A stretch of DNA of 18,085 nucleotides, from the NCBI GenBank assembly GCA_966186435.1, contig CBIFWW010000064.1, positions 1-18,085 of the forward strand. The letters run 5' to 3'. The DNA is from CBIFWW01 sp966186435 (GTDB taxonomy: Bacteria; Pseudomonadota; Gammaproteobacteria; Enterobacterales; Enterobacteriaceae). The position numbers and the translations under genes are program-made. Shown piece after piece: positions 1 through 6,713 of the stretch. Each line of letters opens with the position of its first letter. The first letter of the stretch is position 1. Under the pieces are notes generated by a model. It was not told where the DNA came from. It saw only the letters and a list, made by a program, of their open reading frames with translations, and did no database searches.

Positions 1-267
1 ATCTCTAGGTTTATTTTTATAACTTAATTGATTATTTTTAAACCGCTGGCAACAACCCACTATTAATAATATTGATCCGTGTTGGAAAACTCGGTTTTGC
101 TCCTGAATTGTTACCCGCAATGTTTTCACTGTGCTCCCTAAGTTGAACGATCAGCATAAGGGATTAGACACCTGACAACAGTGCTGGCAGGGCTAAAAAC
201 GAGCAAGACTTGGTCACCGTCTTACGCGGTTTTTCTGGCCTCAGTCGCAGCAGGCCTATAGCTTACT

Positions 268-287
268 TTGGCAATTTTAATTGCCAA
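268..287. repeat. 20-bp inverted repeat, 9-bp arms
   Basis: The arms TTGGCAATT and AATTGCCAA are perfectly complementary around a TT centre. There is no T-run after either arm, so it is unlikely to be an intrinsic terminator. It could be an operator for an unidentified dimeric regulator or an RNA hairpin. It lies 156 bp upstream of the emrD start codon. Confidence 0.6.
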
Positions 288-371
288 CCCCGGCGCTAAA
301 TAAACACACCTCAAAAAGATATCAAATCGCATAATCATCTGGTATTTACGGATTAATGTGGTAGATTCCTC

Positions 372-414
372 TCGACAATTTATTCTCACCAGTTTTATGA
401 ACTAGATAACTGGT
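372..414 (+). promoter_or_regulatory. Candidate emrD promoter with overlapping inverted repeat
   Basis: A -35-like TCGACA (372-377) is followed after 18 bases by a -10-like TATGAA (396-401). The 7-bp arms ACCAGTT (388-394) and AACTGGT (408-414) straddle this -10, the usual placement of a repressor operator. The right arm is followed by TTTT. The promoter match is only moderate, and the operator role is inferred from position. Confidence 0.35.
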
Positions 415-443
415 TTTAATACCACACTTAAGCTACCTAAAAG

Positions 444-1634
444 ATGAAAAATCTGACTCATAAGCATGTCATGCTGATGCTTATTGTGCTGATTGCCGTT
501 GGGCAAATGGCGCAAACCATCTACATCCCAGCCCTGGCGGCGATGGCACAGGACCTCGGCGTGCGTGAGGGCGCGGTGCAGTCCGTGATGGCTGCCTACC
601 TGCTAACCTATGGGGCATCTCAACTGATCTACGGCCCGATTTCCGATCGTATTGGCCGCCGTCCGGTGATCCTGGCGGGAATGAGCATCTTTCTGGTAGC
701 GACCACTAGCGCCCTATTTGCAACCCATCTGCCGGTGCTGATTGCCGCCAGCGCCCTACAAGGGATGGGGACTGGCGTGGCGGGCGTGATGGCCCGCACC
801 ATGCCACGGGATCTCTACCATGGGGACCCGCTGCGTAAAGCCAACAGCGTGCTGAATATGGGGATTTTGGTTAGCCCCCTGCTGGCCCCGGTGATTGGCG
901 GCGTGTTGGAAACCTTTATCAACTGGCGCGCCTGTTTCGGTTTCTTGTTGGTGCTGTGTGCCAGCGTAACCTGGTGCATGGTGCGCTGGATGCCAGAAAC
1001 CCGGCCAATCCAGGCGGAACGGCCAAAGCTTATTGCCAGCTACACATTGCTGTTCAGTAGCCGGGTATTTATTTGCAACCTGCTGATGCTGATTGGTGGG
1101 CTAGCGGGCGTAGCCGTGTTTGAGGCCAGTTCAGGGGTGTTGCTAGGCGCGGCCCTCGGCCTACACAGTATGGTGGTGAGTATTCTATTTATTTTGCCTA
1201 TCCCGGCCGCATTCTTCGGGGCATGGTATGCGGGCCGGCCTGTCAAACGCTTTGCCAGCATGATGTGGCAAGCGGTGGGCAGCTGCCTGCTGGCAGGGGT
1301 GTTAATGTGGGTTCCGGGATGGATGGGCGTGATGAATATCTGGACGCTATTAATCCCGGCGGCTCTGTTCTTCTTCGGCGCAGGTATGTTGTTCCCTCTG
1401 GCCACTAGCGGGGCGATGGAACCTTTCCCGTTCCTGGCCGGTACTGCCGGGGCCTTGATTGGCGGGCTGCAAAATATTGGTTCGGGTACGCTGGCCTGGT
1501 TCTCCGCCCTACTGCCGCAAACCGGGCAAAACAGTATCGGGATGCTGATGACCCTTATGGGGCTGTTAATGGTGTTTTGTTGGCTGCCGCTGGCGCATCG
1601 TTACCGGGATCAGCCGCACCAGCAGACGATTTAA
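444..1634 (+). CDS. emrD: EmrD multidrug efflux MFS transporter
   Basis: EmrD is an inner-membrane drug:proton antiporter of the major facilitator superfamily (DHA1 group) that exports amphipathic compounds and uncouplers. The 396 residues match the E. coli protein (394 aa) along the whole length, with about 12 hydrophobic segments. MFS motif A lies at residues 64-75 (GPISDRIGRRPV), and the conserved proline/glycine-rich antiporter stretch is around residues 105-155. The chosen ATG aligns with the E. coli start, so the first helix begins at the same distance from the N-terminus, although the upstream Shine-Dalgarno is weak (AAAAG). The gene is followed by its own terminator at 1648-1677. Its last 80 bp are also the antisense of the 3' end of the convergent GH5-like gene. 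Confidence 0.95.
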   Translation: MKNLTHKHVMLMLIVLIAVGQMAQTIYIPALAAMAQDLGVREGAVQSVMAAYLLTYGASQLIYGPISDRIGRRPVILAGMSIFLVATTSALFATHLPVLIAASALQGMGTGVAGVMARTMPRDLYHGDPLRKANSVLNMGILVSPLLAPVIGGVLETFINWRACFGFLLVLCASVTWCMVRWMPETRPIQAERPKLIASYTLLFSSRVFICNLLMLIGGLAGVAVFEASSGVLLGAALGLHSMVVSILFILPIPAAFFGAWYAGRPVKRFASMMWQAVGSCLLAGVLMWVPGWMGVMNIWTLLIPAALFFFGAGMLFPLATSGAMEPFPFLAGTAGALIGGLQNIGSGTLAWFSALLPQTGQNSIGMLMTLMGLLMVFCWLPLAHRYRDQPHQQTI

Positions 1635-2673
1635 CTGCCGTCTCATGGCCTGCCTTCCCGGCAGGCTTGTTGGTTTTAAGGCTGGCACAATCTGGCTTTA
1701 TCATCGCATCCAACAACGGTGCCATACTTGGCCGCCATGCCCCCTCTTCCCCATCGTAAAATTGAGTGCTGGGGTTGATGGCATAAGGCAGGTGATTCTT
1801 TTGTAACTCACAGGCTACAAAGGTCACGAAGGCAATGGGGTTCTTCAGGGACGCATTTTTTACGATTTGCCCCGCTGACCAGGCCCCTAGCCACACCAGA
1901 TGGCCGGTTTTTTGCTGCCAGTGATTGGCGGCATAGATGCGCCCACGGATGGCGGCCTTTTCTGCCGCAGTGCCAATGGTCCAGGGGTATTTGCCGTTAT
2001 TCTTGATCGGCCCATAGGGGAAGATATGCCATTCGGCCATTACCCGGTTATTACTCTGGGCGGGCCATTTTAATGAGGCCAGGCTTTCTGGCGCACCGCG
2101 GTTATCCGGGGCAATCATTATCATCCGTATAGGGCTAACACTTCGGATAGCGGCGACCACTTTCTCGTAAACCTTATTTAATAGCTGCGGGTTGCGGCTA
2201 AGCTTATCACCGGGGTCGGAAATAATGTCAAAACCCAAGGTCGGTGATTTATCGGCAAAATAATTCGCCACCTGTAACCACCAGTCCACCAGCTTTGCTT
2301 GGTTTCGTGCTGTAGGGTCGGCTTTGAATTCTTCAGCCTGATAGGCAATCACCGGCACCAGGTTGTACTGCTCGCAAGCTTCGACAATTTTGCGCAGGTG
2401 CACCAGCTTCTGGCTGGTGATTGGCCCCGCGATGCGGATGCGCACATGGTGCAGGCCACGTTGTTGGAAATCCTTAACCGCCAACGGATCGAACTCGCGG
2501 ATGCCACGGTCTGTCAGCGCCCAATCCACTACCATTCCGACGCCAAGATTGGCGGCCCATGTTCTGGCATTAGGCCCCTTGGCAGCAGGCGTGGTTGGTG
2601 CGCCCACCACCGGGGCTGCGCCCCAGCACACGCTGGTTGCAAGCATGGCAACTGTCAGGAGTAATGGTTTCAC
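1555..2673 (-). CDS. Secreted GH5 cellulase-fold protein, probable pseudoenzyme
   Basis: The protein has an N-terminal signal peptide (residues 1 to about 24, hydrophobic MKPLLLTVAMLATSVCWG) and a TIM-barrel domain resembling glycoside hydrolase family 5 (cellulase family), about residues 40-325. Family marks are HHVRIRI (75-81), a HIFPYGP segment (216-222, equivalent to the usual HFYxP) and a tryptophan near the end (W313). The catalytic positions look wrong. The acid/base NEP motif reads S152-D153-P154, and the nucleophile GEF/GEW position reads G263-A264-W265. It is therefore probably inactive, perhaps binding polysaccharide. The start is GTG, with GAGG seven bases upstream. After about residue 330 the tail is Ala/Lys/Pro-rich and is encoded across the emrD terminator and antisense to emrD. 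Alternative: a divergent GH5 subfamily using other residues. Confidence 0.8.
   Translation of the reverse strand: MKPLLLTVAMLATSVCWGAAPVVGAPTTPAAKGPNARTWAANLGVGMVVDWALTDRGIREFDPLAVKDFQQRGLHHVRIRIAGPITSQKLVHLRKIVEACEQYNLVPVIAYQAEEFKADPTARNQAKLVDWWLQVANYFADKSPTLGFDIISDPGDKLSRNPQLLNKVYEKVVAAIRSVSPIRMIMIAPDNRGAPESLASLKWPAQSNNRVMAEWHIFPYGPIKNNGKYPWTIGTAAEKAAIRGRIYAANHWQQKTGHLVWLGAWSAGQIVKNASLKNPIAFVTFVACELQKNHLPYAINPSTQFYDGEEGAWRPSMAPLLDAMIKPDCASLKTNKPAGKAGHETAVKSSAGAADPGNDAPAAANKTPLTAP
1648..1677 (+). terminator. Intrinsic terminator of emrD
   Basis: A 7-bp stem GCCTGCC/GGCAGGC (1648-1654 and 1660-1666) with a 5-base loop is followed by the T-rich tail TTGTTGGTTTT. It lies 14 bp after the emrD stop. 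It sits inside the C-terminal tail coding region of the convergent GH5-like gene. Confidence 0.75.
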
Positions 2674-2742
2674 GGCCTCGCCTCAAGTGCGGTTATGGGA
2701 GACAGGTATTTAACACGCTTTTTAAATGAAGGTGTAGCGATG

Positions 2743-2767
2743 GATTGCCAAAAAACGGACGGCAATC
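2743..2767. repeat. Inverted repeat in divergent intergenic region
   Basis: The arms GATTGCC (2743-2749) and GGCAATC (2761-2767) are separated by 11 bases. They lie between the GH5-like gene and the small membrane protein gene, which diverge, so the repeat may be an operator. There is no direct evidence of function. Confidence 0.4.
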
Positions 2768-2909
2768 ATTAGCTTTACGGGTTTAGTGTAGAACTCTGAA
2801 ACAGTAGCTGAGAAGAAAACCTTTAATTGACCGTTCTCCGCTTTGCCAAGACTATCTCAAGAGGGATAGGTTGGTAACACATGGAAAAGCACAAACAGGG
2901 ATAGTGAAA

Positions 2910-3332
2910 ATGGTTCGTTTTTTGAAGAGGCGCGGCTGTTTGTTGATAGCTGTTTTTTTGTTGGGAACCTTGGTTTATAAAATTTTGAATTTCGACCCTC
3001 TTGGGCAGTCCGTGATTCAAAAAATTAAAATCAATAACCTGGCAACCCTGTATATCGTTGAAGCAAGTGCCGGGGCTATGACTTCTTTCTCCTATCGCTA
3101 CTATATGTTGGATGCAAAACTGACTGATGCAGAGGCGGAAGCAGTTATTAATGAACGGGAAATAAATCCGTTTCTTATCACCAATGACCGGCAGGCCACC
3201 GTTGAACAGAAAGAGCGCTGCTTTTTGATAAAAATAAACGGGACGATTTATCAATATAACAGCCCCGCTGCTTATAAGATCGCAACGGGCATCTATCATG
3301 CACCCATATGCATTGAGGCCCGCCCCTGGTGA
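2910..3332 (+). CDS. Small membrane-anchored protein of unknown function
   Basis: I do not recognise the family. With ATG at 2910 the product has 140 residues. It begins with a basic N-terminus (K6, R7, R8), has a hydrophobic segment at about residues 10-23, and continues in a soluble domain predicted to face the periplasm. The soluble part has a TSFSYRYYML stretch, an acidic DAEAEAVINERE helix-like stretch and two late cysteines (ERCF and PICIE) that could form a disulfide. AGGG ten bases before this ATG supports the start. An in-frame TTG at 2871, preceded by GAGGG, would add 13 residues. The gene is visibly more A+T-rich than its neighbours, which suggests recent acquisition. It diverges from the GH5-like gene and converges on the sulfatase maturase with a 13-bp gap. 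The reverse reading frame here is Cys/His-rich and looks like a shadow. Confidence 0.65.
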   Translation: MVRFLKRRGCLLIAVFLLGTLVYKILNFDPLGQSVIQKIKINNLATLYIVEASAGAMTSFSYRYYMLDAKLTDAEAEAVINEREINPFLITNDRQATVEQKERCFLIKINGTIYQYNSPAAYKIATGIYHAPICIEARPW

Positions 3333-3345
3333 TCTCTCGCAACAA

Positions 3346-4461
3346 TTACTTCCGCAATAACCCCATCAGTTCAGCCGGGGAGCGCTGGTGCATAATCAGA
3401 TCGCGCATCACCTTCATATAGGGGGCGCTGTGGGTAAAGAACTGATGGTAGCCACGGCACAAGGCGCTTTTGCCAGAATCCATCCGGTGCTTAGGGCAAT
3501 CCCCATTACACAGCCAGGCGGCATTACAGTGCTGGCAATCCCGATGCAGGCTACTGCGCTTGTGATTACCAAAATCACGCACTGTATGGCTGGCATTTAG
3601 CTCCGCCAGTGAAACCTGATGCAGGTTGCCAATGCGGTATTCCGGATAAACGTAATGGTCGCACTGATAAACATCGCCATTGGTTTCCAGGGCAAAGGCA
3701 TGGCCGCAGGTTTTGCTGAAGGCGCACATTTGGGCATTGTGGCCGCACCATACGCCGAGAGTGGAATCGAAAATCTGGATATACACCCGGCCTATATCGT
3801 GACGCACCCAGAGGTCAAACACCGTATTGAGGAAGGTACCCCACGCCGCTTCTTCCACGGATTCAGGGGTGAGATTGCCAGCGGCGTCGCGCTCCACCAA
3901 GGGGATAAACTGAATGAAGGGGGTGCCCAGATCCACCAGGTATTGATACAAGGCCAGAGGCTGCTGGCAATTGGTGCGATTGACCACCACCATCAGATTG
4001 AATTCAACCCCGCAAGCCCGTAGCCGTTTGATGGCAGCCTCTACCCGGTGGTGAGTAGGCTTGCCACTTCTGGAAACCCGATAACGGTCGTGTAGCAACG
4101 CCGGGCCGTCGATGGAGATCCCCACCAGCCAGCCATTCTCCCGTAAAAAGGTACACCAGGCGCCGTCCAGCAAGGTACCGTTGGTTTGCAGGGTGTTTTC
4201 AATACGCCGGCCGGCGGCGTATTTATGTTGTAACGCCACCGCCCGCTTAAAGAAAGCCAGCCCCGCCAGGGTTGGCTCACCACCCTGCCAGGCGAACTGC
4301 ACCGTTTCCCCCGGCTGGGCGGCAATGTGTTGGCGAACAAACTGCGCCAGCGTGCCATCATCCATGAGGGGCTGCTGGGGTTTATCAATATAGAAACAGT
4401 ATTCACAGCGCAAATTACAACGTGAACTGGCTGGCTTCGCCATCACATGACAACCTTGCAT
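3346..4461 (-). CDS. Anaerobic sulfatase-maturating radical SAM enzyme (yidF position)
   Basis: This enzyme oxidises the active-site Cys or Ser of a sulfatase to C-alpha-formylglycine in the cytoplasm without oxygen, using S-adenosylmethionine and three 4Fe-4S clusters. The 371-residue product has the radical-SAM motif C15-x3-C19-x2-C22 and the SAM-contact GGEP at 60-63. Its C-terminal SPASM region carries cysteines at 239, 246, 252, 267, 309, 312, 318, 322 and 335. D268 directly after C267 matches the general-base Asp of characterised anSMEs. I placed the start at ATG 4461 because it has AGGAGG just upstream and overlaps the yidG stop by one base (TAATG). A longer open frame up to 4677 only reads antisense-like sequence within yidG. 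It is last in the yidKJHG operon, so its substrate is almost certainly YidJ. In K-12 the gene at this position is the shorter yidF. Confidence 0.9.
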   Translation of the reverse strand: MQGCHVMAKPASSRCNLRCEYCFYIDKPQQPLMDDGTLAQFVRQHIAAQPGETVQFAWQGGEPTLAGLAFFKRAVALQHKYAAGRRIENTLQTNGTLLDGAWCTFLRENGWLVGISIDGPALLHDRYRVSRSGKPTHHRVEAAIKRLRACGVEFNLMVVVNRTNCQQPLALYQYLVDLGTPFIQFIPLVERDAAGNLTPESVEEAAWGTFLNTVFDLWVRHDIGRVYIQIFDSTLGVWCGHNAQMCAFSKTCGHAFALETNGDVYQCDHYVYPEYRIGNLHQVSLAELNASHTVRDFGNHKRSSLHRDCQHCNAAWLCNGDCPKHRMDSGKSALCRGYHQFFTHSAPYMKVMRDLIMHQRSPAELMGLLRK

Positions 4462-4820
4462 TACCCCTCCTTGAGAAACGCCACTATCCAACGCACATGG
4501 GCTGATGCAAAGATCAACGCCAGTGCCAATACCCCCAAGGCTATCAATAACCTGGCACGTAACGCCCCGGGGGAAACATAGTCGCTTAATGCCACGTCCA
4601 TCACATTGCGCCGCCGGGCATAGCCATAAATGACAAGGCCCACCAGGCCAATTACACTCAGCACCATCCAGAACCAAGGGCTGGCCTGATGCCAGTTATG
4701 GCGTAGGGCAAGGGCCAGCAGCGCCCCGTAACCCAACAGCGTGCGGAACCAGGCCAGGGAGGTGCGCTCCGGCTGAAGGCCGGGATCGCTTAAGCGCCGG
4801 GCGCGGCGGCTATCCGGCAT
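4461..4820 (-). CDS. yidG: YidG inner-membrane protein, DUF202
   Basis: This is a small integral membrane protein of the DUF202 family, whose biochemical role is not known. The 119 residues (E. coli about 120) contain the family motif E18-R-T-x-L-A-W-x-R-T27 and three hydrophobic segments at about 26-42, 49-68 and 90-108. It overlaps the upstream yidH by 11 bp and has only a weak Shine-Dalgarno (GGTGG), which points to translational coupling. Its stop overlaps the maturase start by one base. Its conserved place between a sulfatase and its maturase suggests a partner of the sulfatase system, but nothing in the sequence shows what it does. Confidence 0.92.
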   Translation of the reverse strand: MPDSRRARRLSDPGLQPERTSLAWFRTLLGYGALLALALRHNWHQASPWFWMVLSVIGLVGLVIYGYARRRNVMDVALSDYVSPGALRARLLIALGVLALALIFASAHVRWIVAFLKEG

Positions 4821-5157
4821 AAACCACCAGGATCATCACCACTACGGCGACCGCCGCCAACGCCCCGCTGATCACAATCAGGGTGCGGGTATAAGGCAGA
4901 TCCTGTTTCAGGCGCATGGCCTTTTCGTTACGCAACCAGCGTAGCCAGCCATAAATCGCGAGGCCACCGGCAAACAGGCACAACAGCAGGGCCAGTAGCT
5001 CGCGGATAAGCGGAGTGGCAAAGTTGGGCGCCAGTTGATCCAACCCGACCCCCGCCGCCAGAAAGCCAAGGGAGGTGCGGATCCATGCCAGAAAAGTACG
5101 TTCATTGGCGAGGGAAAAACGGTAGTCCGGGGCTTCGCCAATCCGGGAAATCTTCAT
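4810..5157 (-). CDS. yidH: YidH inner-membrane protein, DUF202
   Basis: This is the second DUF202 protein of the operon, at 115 residues the same length as E. coli YidH. It has the same signature as YidG (E19-R-T-x-L-A-W-x-R-T28) and three hydrophobic segments at about 27-44, 51-71 and 92-113. A good AAGGAG lies six bases before the ATG. YidH and YidG are probably paralogues from a duplication and may form a hetero-oligomer in the inner membrane; that is inference. The gap to yidJ is 56 bp. In K-12 as I recall it, yidI lies between them and is missing here. Confidence 0.92.
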   Translation of the reverse strand: MKISRIGEAPDYRFSLANERTFLAWIRTSLGFLAAGVGLDQLAPNFATPLIRELLALLLCLFAGGLAIYGWLRWLRNEKAMRLKQDLPYTRTLIVISGALAAVAVVVMILVVYAG

Positions 5158-5213
5158 TCTGTCTCCTTACAAATACCGCTGCGGCGCAGTACGCATTTTT
5201 AAACGCTAACTAT

Positions 5214-6713
5214 CTAAAACTTCAGTTTTTTATCCTCTACCTTCACCCCCTGGGTTGGCAAACCGGTGTCGTAATCACGCACCACCGGGGAGTAACCGTC
5301 CTTCGGACGCGGGCGGAAAGCTCCCATCCAGCGCGGTAGTGCATCAGGCCGCCACGGCCGCAGGGACCATTGATAAGTACGGAACGGATCGCGGATTTTG
5401 TCCATATAATCGAGCAATTCATCATGCAGCCCGTTACGCGCCGCCATAAGAGCCGGGTCATCAATCAGGTTATACAGCTCGTCCGGGTCCTGATGACGAT
5501 CGTACAGCTCGTCGCTGGTAAACAGGTTGAGCACCAGTTTATAACGATCGGTTACCCAGCAACGCACCGGGATAAAGCCGCCGAAGCTGTCATGTTCGAT
5601 CTCGTAGCGGTTAAATTCCACCATCACGCCACGATCGGCCTCAGGTTTTAGAATGTTTTCACCAGGCAGGATTTCCGGCTTATCGATACCCGCCAGGGCC
5701 ATCATGGTAGGCAGAATATCGATATGACTTACCGGGGCATCTTCCTGGCGCGGCGCGGCGGTACCTTCCGGCGCGCGGAAGATCAGCGGGATGCGGGTAA
5801 TATCGTCATACATGGCCGCCCCTTTACTGATCAGGCGGTGGGCGCCCATCATTTCGCCATGGTCGGAGGTATAAATCACCCAAGTGTTGGCCCGCTGTTC
5901 CGGGGTCATGGCATTCACTACCCGGCCAATCTGATCATCGACAAAATCGTTGCAGGCAAAGTACAGCGGGTGATGGTAGTGATTGTCCTCACCTACCGGG
6001 GAAGGCATCGCCTCAGCCCACAGGCGGTGGTGCTCCGGCTTGTTCTCCAGCGTATCCAGCCCTTTTGGCCCCAGGTCATAACGGAAATCCTGATACTTCT
6101 CCAGATACTCCACCGGGCAGGTGAAGGGGTGGTGCGGTTCATCGTAAGAGATCACCATCAGGAACGGCTGCTCGCCGCGCTGAGGGTGCGCCAGGAAATC
6201 TTCCGCCCGATTACTGATACGGTAGGCCCAGGTGAAGGTTTCGTCGATATTGTTTTTCTCGAGATCCTCTACCGTATTCAAGCCGTTACGCCACAGGCCG
6301 ATCTCTTCTTCCGTCAGCTCCGCCAAGTAGTTGGCCCCGTCATACCAATAGTCGGCGTCCCATTCAGGCGGGCAAACGCCGGTGCCAAAGTAATCATGGC
6401 CGTCGAGGTGCCACTTGCCGATATAGCAGGTGTGATACCCGGCATCCTTAAAGTAGCGCCCCATAGTGGAGATATTTTTACCGGGGGCCACGTTGTTAGT
6501 CCACGGCCCGGACTGGTTGGAATAGATCCCGGTGAACAGCCCGGCACGGGCCGGGGTGCAAACCGGCGAGCAGGTAAAGGCGGAGTTGTAACGCACACCC
6601 TCTGCCGCCAAGGCATCGATATTCTGGGTGTTAAGCGGCTGGCCGCTGTAGCAGCCCACCATATTGGTGGCCTGGGTGTCCGTCATAATTAACAGGAAGT
6701 TAGGGCGGCTCAT
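5214..6713 (-). CDS. yidJ: YidJ, Cys-type sulfatase
   Basis: YidJ is a member of the type I sulfatase (alkaline phosphatase superfamily) that hydrolyses an unidentified sulfate ester. The 499 residues fit the E. coli length (about 497). The active-site signature is C52-T-P-A-R56-AGLFTG, and C52 is the residue to be converted to formylglycine. Other expected sites are D12 near the N-terminus (metal), GKWHL at 99-103, and D284-H285-G (metal and catalysis). There is no signal peptide, so the enzyme should be cytoplasmic, where the operon's own maturase can activate it. Cys rather than Ser at position 52 is compatible with that enzyme class. AGAGGA precedes the start, which overlaps the yidK stop by 4 bp (ATGA). 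The substrate is probably a sulfated sugar or small organic sulfate brought in by YidK. Confidence 0.95.
   Translation of the reverse strand: MSRPNFLLIMTDTQATNMVGCYSGQPLNTQNIDALAAEGVRYNSAFTCSPVCTPARAGLFTGIYSNQSGPWTNNVAPGKNISTMGRYFKDAGYHTCYIGKWHLDGHDYFGTGVCPPEWDADYWYDGANYLAELTEEEIGLWRNGLNTVEDLEKNNIDETFTWAYRISNRAEDFLAHPQRGEQPFLMVISYDEPHHPFTCPVEYLEKYQDFRYDLGPKGLDTLENKPEHHRLWAEAMPSPVGEDNHYHHPLYFACNDFVDDQIGRVVNAMTPEQRANTWVIYTSDHGEMMGAHRLISKGAAMYDDITRIPLIFRAPEGTAAPRQEDAPVSHIDILPTMMALAGIDKPEILPGENILKPEADRGVMVEFNRYEIEHDSFGGFIPVRCWVTDRYKLVLNLFTSDELYDRHQDPDELYNLIDDPALMAARNGLHDELLDYMDKIRDPFRTYQWSLRPWRPDALPRWMGAFRPRPKDGYSPVVRDYDTGLPTQGVKVEDKKLKF

Larger units (their letters stand above)
1..443. other. 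Non-coding region upstream of emrD
   Basis: No convincing protein gene is present. Forward ATGs lead to stops within a few codons, and a reverse frame of about 38 codons (222-338) has no ribosome binding site. The stretch is A+T-rich at its left end and contains a 20-bp inverted repeat at 268-287 and a second inverted repeat at 388-414 next to emrD. In E. coli this side of emrD borders the tisB/ivbL-ilvBN area, but I recognise no leader peptide or toxin gene here. Confidence 0.55.

Noticed and set aside
222..338. Reverse frame of about 38 codons upstream of emrD
   Set aside because: There is no Shine-Dalgarno, its middle is made by the 268-287 palindrome, and it lacks the branched-chain residue runs of an ivbL-type leader peptide.
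2823..3299. 158-codon reverse frame opposite the small membrane protein
   Set aside because: It is rich in Cys, His and Gln without domain pattern and looks like a shadow; the plus frame has a membrane anchor and a ribosome binding site.
4462..4677. N-terminal extension of the maturase up to 4677
   Set aside because: It overlaps yidG and shows no family similarity. The ATG at 4461 has a strong AGGAGG and puts the radical-SAM cysteines at 15, 19 and 22 as in characterised enzymes.
5724..6692. 322-codon open frame on the plus strand
   Set aside because: It is entirely antisense to yidJ, has no family resemblance and arises from the GC-rich codon use of the sulfatase gene.
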